Made by a program: the position numbers and the translations under genes | NCBI RefSeq assembly: GCF_000214035.2 | Contig: NZ_AFHG01000053.1 | Span: 1-64,000 of the forward strand | Direction of reading: 5' to 3' | DNA from: Methyloversatilis universalis FAM5 | GTDB taxonomy: Bacteria; Pseudomonadota; Gammaproteobacteria; Burkholderiales; Rhodocyclaceae | DNA length: 64,000 nt | Notes under the pieces: model-generated | What the model was told of the DNA's origin: nothing | The model's input: only the letters and a program-made list of their open reading frames with translations | Database searches by the model: none | Shown: piece after piece, positions 1 to 8,696 of the stretch | Numbering within the stretch: the first letter of the stretch is position 1 | Layout: each line of letters opens with the position of its first letter

Positions 1-241
1 CTAATCTGACATCGGCCACTCCAATCGCGCGAGGTCTTGCGATCCCCCGCTTTCTCCCTCAGGACGTATGCGGTATTAGCACTTCTTTCGAAGTGTTATC
101 CCCCACGACTGGGCATGTTCCGATGTATTACTCACCCGTTCGCCGCTCGCCACCAGGGTTACCCCCGTGCTGCCGCTCGACTTGCATGTGTAAAGCATTC
201 CGCCAGCGTTCAATCTGAGCCAGGATCAAACTCTTCAGTTT
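1..241 (-). rRNA. 16S ribosomal RNA, 5' part only
   Basis: On the minus strand the sequence reads inward from about 241 through AGAGTTTGATCCTGGCTCAG, the universal bacterial 16S 5' motif, then ATTGAACGCTGGCGGAATGC and the V1-V2 region including GAGTAATACATCGGAAC. The gene is cut by the left window edge, so only about 240 nt of some 1,530 are present. The V1-V2 sequence looks betaproteobacterial (Rhodocyclales-like) to me by recall. The exact mature 5' end is uncertain by a few bases. Confidence 0.97.
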
Positions 242-447
242 AATTCCCAAAACTCGTCAGAATTCACAGGTATAAGCTTTCGCTTAAAACCTTTGATTCG
301 TATGAGCACTTCAATTTAGTTGTCATGCGATCAACCACCGCCCCAAGTCACCCTGAAACGACAGCTGCTCGCCATCCCAACTACAACGTGCCCACACCTA
401 TCGGCTGTTTGTTTTGTTAAAGAACGTTCGCTGCTGAGCAACGAGAG
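242..447 (-). promoter_or_regulatory. 16S rRNA leader with boxA antitermination element
   Basis: This is the transcribed leader between the rRNA promoter and mature 16S. On the minus strand, 425-414 reads GTTCTTTAACAA, a close match to the proteobacterial boxA (TGCTCTTTAACAA) bound by NusB/NusE for rRNA antitermination. It is followed by AGCCGATAGGTGTGGGC, a stretch typical of betaproteobacterial rRNA leaders. No gene is seen in this roughly 200-nt stretch. Confidence 0.8.
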
Positions 448-453
448 GTGCGC

Positions 454-481
454 ATTCTACGGATAATTTCGAGGTGGTCAA
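454..481 (-). promoter_or_regulatory. rRNA operon promoter
   Basis: On the minus strand a -35 element TTGACC (481-476) and a -10 element TAGAAT (459-454) are separated by 16 bp. A GC-rich discriminator (GCGCACC) follows, the usual hallmark of stringently controlled rRNA promoters. Upstream, 482-535 is A/T-rich with runs such as GAAAAGAAAAC and CAAAAATC that could act as an UP element. The 16-bp spacing and GC discriminator make this the likely main rrn promoter. Confidence 0.8.
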
Positions 482-541
482 CACCTTCGCCAAAGATTTT
501 TGAAGTTTTCTTTTCGACCCGAAACCGGAAATGCGAAAAGC

Positions 542-573
542 ATGCATCAGGAAGCAAAAACTTCCTTTTGCAT
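542..573 (-). terminator. possible tyrS terminator
   Basis: A hairpin of two stacked stems (ATGCA/TGCAT and AGGAAG/CTTCCT, split by a 2x2 mismatch) lies about 20 bp after the tyrS stop. On the minus strand it is followed by GCTTTTCGC, a short U tract. It would stop tyrS transcription before the rRNA promoter. The short U tract and interrupted stem keep this tentative. Confidence 0.4.
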
Positions 574-592
574 CAGGGCTCATACCGATGCG

Positions 593-1792
593 TCAGCGAA
601 CAACCAGCCGCGCAAACTTTCTTTTGCCGACCTGGGCGACGACCGACATACCGGCAGCGAGCACCAGCCCGCGGTCAGAAATCTTGTCGCCGTCCAGGCG
701 CACACCGCCCTGGTCGATCATGCGGAGCGCTTCGGACGTGGTCCCTGTCAGGCCCGCAGCCTTCAGCGCCTGGGCGATCGCGATACCCGCACCCGCGGTG
801 TCCAGCACCGTGTCCTGAAGGTCTTCGGGAATACCCCCCTGCCGGAAACGGGATTCGAAATCGGCCAGCGCGGCCTCCGCCGCAGCCTGGCCGTGGAAAC
901 GTCCGACCAGTTCCTGCGCCAGCAGCACTTTCACGTCCCGCGGATTGCGGCCGCCGGCGATGTCCTGCCGGAAGGCAGCAATCTCCTCCGTACTGCGGAA
1001 GGACAGCAGATCGTAGTAGCGCCACATGAGGTCGTCTGATACGGACATGACCTTGCCGAAGATTTCGTTGGCCGGCTCGGATACGCCGATGTAGTTGCCC
1101 AGGGATTTGGACATCTTGTTCACGCCATCCAGACCTTCCAGCAGCGGCATCATGAGCACCACCTGCTGCGGCTGACCGTACTGCTTCTGCAATTCCCGCC
1201 CCATCAGCAGGTTGAAGCGCTGGTCGGTCCCCCCGAGTTCGACGTCAGCCTTCAACGCCACCGAGTCGTAACCCTGGCAGAGCGGGTAGAGGAACTCATG
1301 GATCGCGATCGGCTGATTGCCGGAGAAGCGCTTGGCGAAGTCGTCTCGTTCAAGCATCCGGGCGACCGTGTGACGCGACGCCAGCCGGATCATGCCGTCG
1401 GCGCCGAGTTCGTTCATCCAGGCAGAGTTGAACACGACCTGCATGCGCGAAGCGTCCAGAATCTTGCTGACCTGGGCGCGGTAGGTTTCGGCGTTTTCGA
1501 GCACCTGCTCGCGCGACAGAGGCGGGCGGGTCACGTTCTTGCCGGACGGATCACCGATGGCACCGGTGAAATCGCCGATCAGAAACAGGATTTCGTGCCC
1601 CAGATCCTGAAAGTGCTTCAGCTTGTTCAGCAGCACGGTGTGCCCGAGGTGCAGGTCGGGTGCGGTAGGATCGAAACCCGCCTTGATGCGGAGCGGACGC
1701 CCCGTCCTCAGTTTTTCAATCAGATCGGCCTCGGGGAGCAGCTCCTCCACCCCGCGCTTGATCAGTGCCAATGCCTTGTCGACTTCACTCAT
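593..1792 (-). CDS. tyrS: tyrosyl-tRNA synthetase
   Basis: This class I enzyme charges tRNA-Tyr with tyrosine in the cytosol. The 399-residue protein shows the HIGH-type signature HLGH at 48-51, the KMSKS loop at 226-230 and a C-terminal S4-like RNA-binding domain (about 335-397). Length and motif set match the TyrZ/TyrS2 type usual in Betaproteobacteria rather than the E. coli type. The start MSEVDKAL fits the family. It runs divergently from anmK across about 100 bp and lies co-directionally upstream of the rRNA operon, whose promoter starts about 110 bp beyond its stop. Confidence 0.97.
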   Translation of the reverse strand: MSEVDKALALIKRGVEELLPEADLIEKLRTGRPLRIKAGFDPTAPDLHLGHTVLLNKLKHFQDLGHEILFLIGDFTGAIGDPSGKNVTRPPLSREQVLENAETYRAQVSKILDASRMQVVFNSAWMNELGADGMIRLASRHTVARMLERDDFAKRFSGNQPIAIHEFLYPLCQGYDSVALKADVELGGTDQRFNLLMGRELQKQYGQPQQVVLMMPLLEGLDGVNKMSKSLGNYIGVSEPANEIFGKVMSVSDDLMWRYYDLLSFRSTEEIAAFRQDIAGGRNPRDVKVLLAQELVGRFHGQAAAEAALADFESRFRQGGIPEDLQDTVLDTAGAGIAIAQALKAAGLTGTTSEALRMIDQGGVRLDGDKISDRGLVLAAGMSVVAQVGKRKFARLVVR

Positions 1793-1891
1793 GACTGAAT
1801 CCCGGATTACTGCGGCACTTACTGCGGCCGCGCACGAAGCGCAGGATGTTAGCGCATGCGACGGCCAGCACCGAAGCAGCGGAGCCCGGGC

Positions 1892-2977
1892 ATGAGCGAA
1901 CTGTTCGTAGGATTGATGTCAGGCACCAGCCTGGACGGTGTCGATGCGGTACTCGCGGATTTTTCGGATGGACGCCCGCGCGTCCTGGGGCATGCGCACC
2001 GCAGCTTTTCACCGGCGCTTCACGACACGCTGCTCGCGCTGTGCCAGCCGGGCGAGAACGAGATCGACCGCTCCCAGCGCGCCAGCCTTGAGCTGGCCGA
2101 GCTCTACGCAGCGCTGACGCGTACGCTGCTGGCGTCCACCCACACCGAACATGCCGCCGTATCAGCGATCGGCTGCCATGGTCAGACGGTAAGGCACATG
2201 CCAGACCGCGGATACACGCTGCAGCTGAACGCGCCCGCGGTACTGGCCGAAAGGACCGGCATCCGGGTGGTATCGGACTTCCGTGCGCGCGATGTTGCGG
2301 CGGGTGGACAGGGCGCCCCGCTGGTACCCGCCTTTCACGCCGCTCTGTTCGGCGAAGGAAAGAGGCGAGCCATTCTGAATCTGGGCGGCATGGCCAACCT
2401 GACGCTGCTGGCGCCGGGCGAAGCGGTGAGGGGGTTCGACTGCGGGCCGGCCAATGCGCTGATGGACGCATGGATCGCAGAACGGCTGGGGCGAGCTTAT
2501 GACGCAGACGGTCGCTGGGCCGCCAGCGGACAGGTGGACACCGTGCTGATCGAGCAGCTCCTCGCCCATCCCTTCTTCGCCCAAAAGCCGCCGAAGAGCT
2601 GCGGACGGGAGCAGTTCAATCTGAACTGGCTGTATGCACACCTGCCGGAACATCTGGTCGCGCAGGACGTACAGGCGACCCTGGCGGAGCTGACTGCGCG
2701 CTCGGTCGCCCAAGCCCTGGCTGACGCCAGCTTCCGACCGGACGAAATGCTGGTCTGCGGCGGCGGCGCCTACAACGGTCACCTGATGCGGCGGATTGCT
2801 GCCTGTACCGGCTGCACGGTCAGAAGCACCGCGGATGAGGGCGCCCCGCCCGAACAGGTCGAGGCACTTGCCTTCGCATGGCTGGCACGCTGTGCAGTCA
2901 CCGGCGCCCCGGGTAACCGCCCAGAGGTGACCGGGGCACGCGGGCTGCGCGTGCTCGGCGCGGTATGGCCAGCCTGA
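1892..2977 (+). CDS. anmK: anhydro-N-acetylmuramic acid kinase
   Basis: AnmK phosphorylates and opens 1,6-anhydro-MurNAc from cell-wall turnover, giving MurNAc-6-phosphate for peptidoglycan recycling. The 361-residue protein has the phosphate-binding start [13 protein letters not shown] (residues 6-18), the ASKHA-type GGQGAPLVP stretch and the late GGGAYN motif. I chose the ATG at 1892 because GGAG at 1881-1884 lies about 7 bp upstream; an in-frame ATG 36 bp earlier has no ribosome site. In related bacteria, as I recall, an M23 peptidase gene often lies between tyrS and anmK; here they are divergent neighbours with nothing between. Confidence 0.95.
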   Translation: MSELFVGLMSGTSLDGVDAVLADFSDGRPRVLGHAHRSFSPALHDTLLALCQPGENEIDRSQRASLELAELYAALTRTLLASTHTEHAAVSAIGCHGQTVRHMPDRGYTLQLNAPAVLAERTGIRVVSDFRARDVAAGGQGAPLVPAFHAALFGEGKRRAILNLGGMANLTLLAPGEAVRGFDCGPANALMDAWIAERLGRAYDADGRWAASGQVDTVLIEQLLAHPFFAQKPPKSCGREQFNLNWLYAHLPEHLVAQDVQATLAELTARSVAQALADASFRPDEMLVCGGGAYNGHLMRRIAACTGCTVRSTADEGAPPEQVEALAFAWLARCAVTGAPGNRPEVTGARGLRVLGAVWPA

Positions 2978-2990
2978 ATCGGCCTAAGGG

Positions 2991-3341
2991 TCAGACCGAG
3001 AAGGACGAACCGCAACCGCAGGTCGAGGTCGCGTTCGGATTCTTGATCACGAACTGCGCGCCTTCGAGGCCTTCGCTGTAATCGATTTCAGCGCCCACCA
3101 GATACTGGTAGCTCATCGGGTCGATCAGCAGGGTCACGCCGTTCTTTTCGAGCGCGGTATCGTCCTCGTTGGTCACCTCGTCAAAGGTGAAACCATACTG
3201 GAAGCCAGAGCAGCCACCACCGGACACAAACACACGCAGCTTCAGGTCGGGGTTGCCCTCTTCGAGGATGAGTTCCTTCACCTTGGAGGCAGCGCTGTCG
3301 GTGAAGACGAACGGGAGCGGCATATCGGTCACTGCATTCAT
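2991..3341 (-). CDS. erpA: iron-sulfur cluster insertion protein ErpA
   Basis: This A-type carrier delivers Fe-S clusters to apoproteins, notably of the isoprenoid pathway. In 116 residues it keeps the three cluster-binding cysteines C44 (GGGCSGF) and C108/C110 (STCGCGSSF). The start at 3341 has AGGAG about 8 bp upstream on the minus strand. It ends convergently 14 bp from anmK and follows the bactofilin gene by about 30 bp, so it probably sits last in the argC - DUF6776 - bactofilin - erpA transcription unit. Confidence 0.96.
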   Translation of the reverse strand: MNAVTDMPLPFVFTDSAASKVKELILEEGNPDLKLRVFVSGGGCSGFQYGFTFDEVTNEDDTALEKNGVTLLIDPMSYQYLVGAEIDYSEGLEGAQFVIKNPNATSTCGCGSSFSV

Positions 3342-3372
3342 TTCAGTACTCCTGTCTAAAGCGGTGCCGGCC

Positions 3373-3774
3373 TCAGCTTGCGCTGGCCAGCTTCAATTCG
3401 ACCGCGCGGGGCGCGGCCTCCTGATGTTCGAGCTGTCCCTTGACGATAGCACCAAGGTGAACTTCAAGTCTGTTGTAGACCACGTCGCCCGCAATTCGTG
3501 CCTGCGGCTGCAACTCGAGGAACTCGGTCGACACGATCGGCCCCTGCACGGTGCCGTTGATCATGGCATGGGTCACGGTCACTGCGCCCTCGATGCGCGC
3601 ATGTTCGCTCAGCACCAGCGTACTGGGTTCGTTGTCATCGGCGCGCACGTTGCCGATCACTTCGCCGTCTACACGCAGGCCGCCGCGGAAATGGATATCG
3701 CCGTTCACGCGCGTACCTGCGCCAATCAGGCTGTCGATGCGCTTGCTGGGCTTTTCAGGTTTCTTTCCGAACAT
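3373..3774 (-). CDS. bactofilin family protein
   Basis: Bactofilins are bacteria-specific cytoskeletal proteins that polymerise through a right-handed beta-helix and take part in morphogenesis or polar organisation. The 133 residues from [20 protein letters not shown] show the characteristic repeated pattern of short beta-strands ([20 protein letters not shown] and so on) with charged termini. I chose the start at 3774 because the upstream in-frame sequence is arginine/proline-rich and overlaps the end of the DUF6776 gene. The gene lies 25 bp downstream of DUF6776, matching the conserved neighbourhood next to erpA. The specific cellular role cannot be read from the sequence. Confidence 0.9.
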   Translation of the reverse strand: MFGKKPEKPSKRIDSLIGAGTRVNGDIHFRGGLRVDGEVIGNVRADDNEPSTLVLSEHARIEGAVTVTHAMINGTVQGPIVSTEFLELQPQARIAGDVVYNRLEVHLGAIVKGQLEHQEAAPRAVELKLASAS

Positions 3775-3799
3775 CCGTGAGCTCCGTCGCTGTGGGCCG

Positions 3800-4570
3800 T
3801 CAGGGCGAGGCGGTCGCCCGCGCCCTGATCTGCCCGTCCTGCAGGAAGCGCGCCTCAACCGACAGCAGCCGGGCCCCCTGGGGCAGCGTGAACATACCGT
3901 CCACGCGCTGAAAGTGCCGGAAAGTCAATCGGTTGCCCTGACCACCTGCTTCCGGCGAGAGAGCGATGGTAGCACCCTGTCCGGCGCGGTCAATCGACGC
4001 CACGATCTGGTAGACACCGCGCACATCGGCTTCACCCTTTCCGCCGACACGCGCAACGAGCATGCGGTAGCGGTAACGCCCCGCACCGCCGGCATCCGGC
4101 TCGATCGCAAGACGGTTGATGCGAAAGCCGGGCTCCAGGCCGGTACTGCCGCTGCCGGCCAGGCTTTCGAACATCAGCATGTCTTCCCGCAGCCGCGCGT
4201 TATCGGATTCCAGCGTACGGATGCGCGCCGCGAGCTGTTCCTGCGCCGCGCGCTCGATCTGCAGGGTGCTGTGGGCCGAATCCGCCTGCTGGCGTGCGCT
4301 GATGAGCTCTGTCTCCAGCACGGCCAGCCTTTCCCGCAATGCACCCACCTCGCTCTGCATGCCTCCGACATCCAGCCCCGACCAGCCGCGGCCCGCATCG
4401 TAGAAGCCACGTGCGATCAGCACGAACACCGCTGCGAGCAGCGCGCCGACCGCCAGCCGCATCCACCACGGCGCATGCGAACGGATGGCCACCCGTCGCG
4501 CCGTGATGCCGTGACGGAAGCGCCAGCGGCGCGCCTTCAGGGCAAGACCGGAACGAGCTCTAGTCCACAC
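3800..4570 (-). CDS. DUF6776 family membrane-anchored coiled-coil protein
   Basis: The function is unknown. The protein has a short basic cytoplasmic N-terminus, one transmembrane helix ([15 protein letters not shown]), then a coiled coil from about residue 70 to 120 (repeated L/E/R/Q heptads such as [18 protein letters not shown]) and a beta-rich periplasmic C-terminal domain. The open frame extends far into argC, so the start is uncertain: GTG at 4570 overlaps the argC end by 34 bp, while related proteins begin near the basic stretch just before the helix (GTG at 4492 is an alternative). Its position between argC and a bactofilin suggests a cell-envelope role (inference). Confidence 0.75.
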   Translation of the reverse strand: MWTRARSGLALKARRWRFRHGITARRVAIRSHAPWWMRLAVGALLAAVFVLIARGFYDAGRGWSGLDVGGMQSEVGALRERLAVLETELISARQQADSAHSTLQIERAAQEQLAARIRTLESDNARLREDMLMFESLAGSGSTGLEPGFRINRLAIEPDAGGAGRYRYRMLVARVGGKGEADVRGVYQIVASIDRAGQGATIALSPEAGGQGNRLTFRHFQRVDGMFTLPQGARLLSVEARFLQDGQIRARATASP

Positions 4571-5568
4571 GACTCGGCGAATCCGAACATCAGGTTCATG
4601 TTCTGCACCGCCTGGCCGGCCGCGCCTTTCACAAGGTTGTCGATGACCGACAGCACCACCACCGTGTCGCCGCCCTGAGGGCGATGCACCGCAATGCGGC
4701 AGTTGTTGGACGCCCGCACCGAGCGGGTTTCCGGATGGCTGCCGGCCGGCAGCACGTCGACGAAGCGTTCGCCGCGATAGCGGTTTTCGAACAGCGCCTG
4801 CAAATCGCAATCCTTGGTGAGGCGCGCGTAGAGCGTCGCGTGGATGCCGCGGATGAGCGGCGTCAGGTGGGGCACGAACGTCAGGCCCACCTCTTCGCCC
4901 GCAACGGCGGCCAGCCCCTGCCGAATCTCCGGGAGGTGGCGATGGCCCGGCACACCGTAGGCCTTGAAATTGTCACCGGCCTCAGCGAACAGCGTATGGA
5001 CCTCGGCCTTGCGGCCGGCACCCGACACGCCGGACTTCGCATCGGCGATCAGGGATGCCCGATCCACCACACCGGCTTCGATCAGCGGAATGAAACCCAG
5101 CTGCACCGCGGTCGGGTAGCAGCCGGGATTGGCCACCAGCTGCGCCGACCTGACCTGCTCGCGATTCACTTCCGGCAAACCGTACACCGCGCCCTTGAGG
5201 ACCTCCGGGCAGGCATGCGGCATGCCGTACCACTTCTCCCAGGACGCCTCGTCCTTCAGGCGGAAGTCAGCCGCCAGATCGATCACCTTCACGCCGGCAT
5301 CGAGCAGCGCCGGCACCTGCTGCATGGCGATGCCGTTGGGTGTGGCGAAGAACACCGCATCGCAGCGTTCGAGTCCGGCCTGGGCCGGATCGGAAAAAGC
5401 CAGATCGACATGGCCGCGCAGGCTGGGGAACATGTCCGACACCGGACGCCCCGCGTCGCCGCGCGAGGTGATCGCCGCCAGCTCGACCTCCGGATGACGC
5501 GCCAGCAAGCGCAGCAATTCAACACCGGTGTATCCGGTACCGCCGACGATGCCCACCCTGATGCCCAC
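4537..5568 (-). CDS. argC: N-acetyl-gamma-glutamyl-phosphate reductase
   Basis: ArgC catalyses the third step of arginine synthesis, NADPH-dependent reduction of N-acetylglutamyl phosphate. The 343-residue protein begins with the Rossmann motif [11 protein letters not shown] (5-15) and carries the catalytic cysteine C150 in ANPGCYPTA. Length and motifs match the long ArgC type. It is the first gene of a minus-strand group with DUF6776, bactofilin and erpA. A strong terminator at 5644-5671 separates it from rpsI, so it must have its own promoter in the roughly 75 bp upstream. The next arginine gene, argB, lies apart at 25811. Confidence 0.97.
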   Translation of the reverse strand: MGIRVGIVGGTGYTGVELLRLLARHPEVELAAITSRGDAGRPVSDMFPSLRGHVDLAFSDPAQAGLERCDAVFFATPNGIAMQQVPALLDAGVKVIDLAADFRLKDEASWEKWYGMPHACPEVLKGAVYGLPEVNREQVRSAQLVANPGCYPTAVQLGFIPLIEAGVVDRASLIADAKSGVSGAGRKAEVHTLFAEAGDNFKAYGVPGHRHLPEIRQGLAAVAGEEVGLTFVPHLTPLIRGIHATLYARLTKDCDLQALFENRYRGERFVDVLPAGSHPETRSVRASNNCRIAVHRPQGGDTVVVLSVIDNLVKGAAGQAVQNMNLMFGFAESCGLELVPVLP

Positions 5569-5643
5569 TTCGATTCCTCCTGCGATGGAACACGCGTCGG
5601 ACAGCCGAGGCCGGACGCGAAAAAGAGAATGATGCCAGAAATG

Positions 5644-5671
5644 AAAAAGGCCGCCTGAAAGGCGGCCTTTT
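5644..5671 (-). terminator. rho-independent terminator after rpsI
   Basis: An 8-bp GC stem GGCCGCCT / AGGCGGCC with a 4-nt loop is flanked by AAAAA on the left and TTTT on the right, so it can act on both strands. It lies 23 bp after the rpsI stop and ends the rplM-rpsI transcript. Confidence 0.9.
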
Positions 5672-5693
5672 CCGTGCGCCGGGGCGCAGCGTA

Positions 5694-6092
5694 TCAGCGC
5701 TTCGAGAACTGCTTGCGACGACGCGCCTTGTGGAAGCCGACCTTCTTACGCTCGACTTCACGGGCATCGCGGGTCACAAAGCCAGCCTTGCTCAGCGCAG
5801 GCTTCAGGTTCGCATCGTAATCGATCAGCGCGCGGGTGATGCCGTGGCGCACCGCACCTGCCTGACCCGATTCGCCACCGCCGGTGACGTTCACCAGGAT
5901 GTCGAAGGTGCTGACATGCTCGGTCAGTTCGAGCGGCTGGCGCACGACCATACGACCGGTTTCGCGCGAGAAGAACTCGTCCACCGGCTTGTCGTTGACG
6001 ACGAAAGCGCCCTTGCCCGGACGGAGGAACACACGGGCAACCGCGGTCTTGCGACGGCCGGTGCCGTAGTAATAATCAACTTTGAATGCCAT
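5694..6092 (-). CDS. rpsI: 30S ribosomal protein S9
   Basis: S9 lies in the 30S head and its C-terminal tail reaches the P-site tRNA. The 132 residues contain the family core [21 protein letters not shown] and the basic tail ending [11 protein letters not shown], the expected SKR terminus. It follows rplM by 13 bp, the universal L13-S9 operon order. Confidence 0.98.
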   Translation of the reverse strand: MAFKVDYYYGTGRRKTAVARVFLRPGKGAFVVNDKPVDEFFSRETGRMVVRQPLELTEHVSTFDILVNVTGGGESGQAGAVRHGITRALIDYDANLKPALSKAGFVTRDAREVERKKVGFHKARRRKQFSKR

Positions 6093-6105
6093 GACCGTTC
6101 CGTCC

Positions 6106-6534
6106 TCAGATGTCCAGAGCCTTGGGCTGCTGCGCGGCGTGCGGATGTTCCGCGCCGGCGTAGCACTTCAGCTTCTTGATCATCGCGTAGCCGAGCGGAC
6201 CCTTGGGCAGCATGCCCTTGACGGCCTTCTCCAGCACGCGCGCCGGGAAGCGCTGCTGCAGCTTGGTGAAATTGGTTTCGTAGATACCGCCCGGGTAACC
6301 CGAATGACGGTAGTACTTCTTGTCCTGCGCCTTGTCACCGGTCACGCGGAGCTTGTCCACGTTGACGACCACGATGTAGTCACCGGTATCGACGTGCGGG
6401 GTAAACACGGGCTTGTGCTTGCCGCGCAGACGGCGTGCGATCTCGCTGGCGAGGCGCCCGAGTACCTTGTCAGAGGCATCGACAACGTACCAGTCGCGCA
6501 CGACTTCATGCGGCTTGGCTGAAAAGGTTTTCAT
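6106..6534 (-). CDS. rplM: 50S ribosomal protein L13
   Basis: L13 is an early-assembly 50S protein. The 142 residues start [20 protein letters not shown], the standard betaproteobacterial N-terminus; an in-frame upstream extension of 12 residues has no support. The motif [17 protein letters not shown] is typical. It is first in the rplM-rpsI operon and driven by a strong sigma-70 promoter at 6580-6608. Confidence 0.98.
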   Translation of the reverse strand: MKTFSAKPHEVVRDWYVVDASDKVLGRLASEIARRLRGKHKPVFTPHVDTGDYIVVVNVDKLRVTGDKAQDKKYYRHSGYPGGIYETNFTKLQQRFPARVLEKAVKGMLPKGPLGYAMIKKLKCYAGAEHPHAAQQPKALDI

Positions 6535-6579
6535 CTCGAACGTCCTGTGATTCTGGGCGAGATCGCCCAAAAGCCCGCG

Positions 6580-6608
6580 AATTTAACTCGCGATATTGAG
6601 CGTGTCAA
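6580..6608 (-). promoter_or_regulatory. sigma-70 promoter of rplM-rpsI
   Basis: On the minus strand a perfect -35 TTGACA (6608-6603) is followed after 17 bp by TAAATT (6585-6580). Transcription would start near 6573 and give a leader of about 40 nt before rplM. The promoter begins 15 bp after the U tract of the upstream terminator, so it is insulated from the small-RNA unit. Confidence 0.85.
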
Positions 6609-6623
6609 TCCCTGGGAGACAAC

Positions 6624-6653
6624 AAAAAAAGCGCGACTCCTGGGAGTCGCGCT
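6624..6653 (-). terminator. intrinsic terminator of the candidate small RNA
   Basis: A perfect 10-bp stem AGCGCGACTC / GAGTCGCGCT with a CTGG loop lies at 6630-6653. On the minus strand it is followed directly by a run of seven T. It points towards rplM but ends just before the rplM promoter, so it must serve a transcript starting further upstream. Confidence 0.9.
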
Positions 6654-6728
6654 GAATCCACACCAAAGGAGGAGGGTGGAGGAGACACCTGCGGCGGGCC
6701 CCGCTTGTGACGCAACCCGCGAAAACTT
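6624..6728 (-). ncRNA. candidate small RNA with anti-Shine-Dalgarno loops
   Basis: No protein gene lies here, yet the minus strand has a near-consensus promoter (6763-6735) and, about 75 nt downstream of the predicted start near 6728, a perfect intrinsic terminator, so a transcript of about 105 nt is predicted. It folds as a 5' GC stem (6716-6720 with 6694-6698), then GGTG / CACC / GGTG segments (6689-6661) that can form alternative small hairpins, then the terminator. The loops carry CTCCTCC and CCTCCTTT (6672-6665), the latter identical to the 3' tail of 16S rRNA. From memory this resembles a reported class of betaproteobacterial toxic small RNAs with anti-Shine-Dalgarno sequence; a covariance-model search would settle that. 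Confidence 0.6.
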
Positions 6729-6734
6729 GATTTG

Positions 6735-6763
6735 ATTATTGCCGAGCAGCCGGCCGAAATCAA
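6735..6763 (-). promoter_or_regulatory. sigma-70 promoter of the candidate small RNA
   Basis: On the minus strand TTGATT (6763-6758) and AATAAT (6740-6735) are separated by exactly 17 bp, five of six consensus bases in each hexamer. An A-rich run (GCAAAAAAATTC) lies just upstream as a possible UP element. The rest of the gap up to 7016 shows no gene on either strand. Confidence 0.7.
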
Positions 6764-7016
6764 GAATTTTTTTGCATCGCACAAGAAGAATTCGGGCCGT
6801 TTTCAGGCGCAGCCCTGCTCTTCACTACCGATCAATACCCTTTCAAATCACATGGATATGTGTGCCACGCTTGTGCAAGCCCTTGATGTACAAACGTTCA
6901 CTTCGCTGCAGCCGGGATGCAATCCGCCATGCGGTGCGGCAATGCAACACACGCACCACGCCCGACGCCACCGGGTGCGCGATTACAATCGCGCTTCGCC
7001 AAACGAGGGTGCTGCA

Positions 7017-7439
7017 ATGGAATGCGTGGTCAAGTGGGTCGACAACATGAGCTTCCTGGCCGAAACCGGCTCAGGGCATGTGATCAATATGGATGGTGCG
7101 CCGGAGGCCGGCGGCCGCAATCTGGCGCCCCGCCCGATGGAACTGCTGCTTGCCGGCACCGGAGGCTGCACCGCTTTTGACGTGGTGCTCATCCTGAAGA
7201 AGGCTCGCCAGCAGATCGAGGGCTGCGAAGCGTCGATCAAGGCCGAACGCGCAAGCGAGGATCCCAAGGTATTCACCCGCATCAACTTCCACTTCAAGGT
7301 GAGCGGCCGCGGACTGAAGCCGGAGGCTGTGGAGCGGGCCATTCACCTGTCGGCCGAAAAGTACTGCTCGGCCTCCATCATGCTGGGCAAAACCGCCACC
7401 ATCGAGCACACCTGGGAAATCGTGGATACGGCTGCCTGA
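7017..7439 (+). CDS. OsmC family protein
   Basis: OsmC/Ohr proteins are small dimeric thiol peroxidases or relatives of unknown substrate. The 140 residues begin MECVVKWVDNMSF and hold both family cysteines, C51 in GTGGCTAFD and C117 in AEKYCSAS, so a peroxidase-type active site is intact. The sequence is closest in feel to the YhfA subgroup, whose substrate is not established, rather than to Ohr. I chose the ATG at 7017, with GAGGGTG 6-12 bp upstream; a TACAAT at 6984-6989 may be the -10 element, though no good -35 is visible. It ends convergently 39 bp from coq7. Confidence 0.88.
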   Translation: MECVVKWVDNMSFLAETGSGHVINMDGAPEAGGRNLAPRPMELLLAGTGGCTAFDVVLILKKARQQIEGCEASIKAERASEDPKVFTRINFHFKVSGRGLKPEAVERAIHLSAEKYCSASIMLGKTATIEHTWEIVDTAA

Positions 7440-7478
7440 GCAACACGGCCGGCGCCCGACCGGGCGCTGCCGCGGTCT

Positions 7479-8099
7479 TCAGATGTAATAGGCCACGCCG
7501 GTCATCACACGCGAAGCGGCCCGCATCGCGACACGGACCGGCGTCGGCAGTTCGGCCGCTCCCAGCCGCTCGGCGGTGTGCGCATGTTCGCGTTCGTCCT
7601 GACGCATCTGTTCGAGGATGCGCCAGGATTTCTGGTCGGCGGGCGGGAGCCGGTCAAGATGGCTCTGCAGATGGGCCTCGACCTGCTTTTCGGTTTCCGC
7701 CAGGAAGCCGAGGTTCCACTTATCCCCGACGATTCCGGCGGTCACGCCGATCGCCAGCGCGCCGCCGTACCAGAGCGGATTGAGCAGGCTGGGGCGGCTC
7801 CCCAGTTCGGACATGCGCGACGCCGTCCAGTTGAGGTGCTCGGTCTCTTCGACCGCCGCCTGACGCAGCGCGTCGCGGGCCGACGGATCGCGGCAGGTCA
7901 ACGCCTGCCCCTGATACAGCGCCTGGGCGCAGATCTCGCCGACGTGATTGACCCGCATCAGGGCGCCGACCTGGCGGCGCTGCGCCTCGTCGAGGTCGGC
8001 TTCGGGAAGGTCGGCGCCCGGCAGCGGCCGAGTGGTACGTGCCGGCGCGGCCAGCGTACGCAGGGCGCGGTCGAATTCGGTAATCAGGCGGTCAAGCAT
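7479..8099 (-). CDS. coq7: 3-demethoxyubiquinol 3-hydroxylase (COQ7 family)
   Basis: This di-iron hydroxylase performs a late ring hydroxylation in ubiquinone synthesis at the inner membrane. The 206-residue protein has the paired carboxylate/histidine motifs of the family: NHVGEICAQ, EETEHLNW, a central ETEKQVEAHL and DEREHAHTAE. Length matches the roughly 210-residue bacterial COQ7. It is convergent with the OsmC-like gene and downstream of the CNP1-like gene with a 24-bp gap, so it may share its transcript. Confidence 0.95.
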   Translation of the reverse strand: MLDRLITEFDRALRTLAAPARTTRPLPGADLPEADLDEAQRRQVGALMRVNHVGEICAQALYQGQALTCRDPSARDALRQAAVEETEHLNWTASRMSELGSRPSLLNPLWYGGALAIGVTAGIVGDKWNLGFLAETEKQVEAHLQSHLDRLPPADQKSWRILEQMRQDEREHAHTAERLGAAELPTPVRVAMRAASRVMTGVAYYI

Positions 8100-8123
8100 G
8101 AGGACAGTCCGGAAGACGGTGAT

Positions 8124-8696
8124 TCATCGATAGCCGGTGATCGGCGTGCCAGTGCGGGCATTGAAGCTGTCCGCCAGCACCTCCAGTATGCGGCGCGGTT
8201 CCATCGCGACGCCGGCCGAACACAGGTAATCGGAGTACAGCATGAACACGTAGGAGTTGAGGCGATTGCCCCCGCCGATCGGCAGCCAGCGGCTGCCGCG
8301 GGTTTCACTCCACTCGCCATTCCTTTGCAGCGTCGCGTACAGCCGGCGCTCACCGGTGCCACACCGTATGCCCTCGACCGAAATGTTCTCGGTGCCGCTG
8401 GGCGACACCACGCGCGAAATGAAGCGGACAGCGCCGTCCGTCCCCACGTTCAGATGCTCACGCGCGATGTAGTAGCGGTTGCGGGTCTGCGCATTCAGGT
8501 AGTACTCACGCCAGTCCGGCCGCGACGGCATCGGGGGAATGGCGTAGTCGTCCTCCTTCACCTTGGACGGATCCTTTTCCTCGCCCCGGAAGGGCTCGGG
8601 GCTTTGCCAGTTGGTGATCTGGGCAGACGCGACGCCAGCCGACAGGGCCAGCAGCAAGGCGACCATGGGCCGCAGGAGGTGAAAACGCTTTTTCAT
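8124..8696 (-). CDS. CNP1-like family protein (periplasmic, unknown function)
   Basis: The function is unknown. The 190-residue protein starts MKKRFHLLRPM with a clear Sec signal (hydrophobic LVALLLALSAGV-type core, cleavage after ASA), so it is exported. The mature part, with WQSPEPFRGEE, YYLNAQTRN and paired cysteines in GIRCGTGE and DYLCSAG, matches by recall the CNP1-like domain of Neisseria and other Betaproteobacteria. The two cysteines could form a disulfide. The ATG at 8696 overlaps the DUF3501 stop by 4 bp, indicating translational coupling with the upstream gene. Confidence 0.8.
   Translation of the reverse strand: MKKRFHLLRPMVALLLALSAGVASAQITNWQSPEPFRGEEKDPSKVKEDDYAIPPMPSRPDWREYYLNAQTRNRYYIAREHLNVGTDGAVRFISRVVSPSGTENISVEGIRCGTGERRLYATLQRNGEWSETRGSRWLPIGGGNRLNSYVFMLYSDYLCSAGVAMEPRRILEVLADSFNARTGTPITGYR

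Noticed and set aside
7450-7470. Terminator between the OsmC-like gene and coq7
   Set aside because: GCGCCCG / CGGGCGC can pair, but the loop is only two bases and there is no T run, so it was not called.
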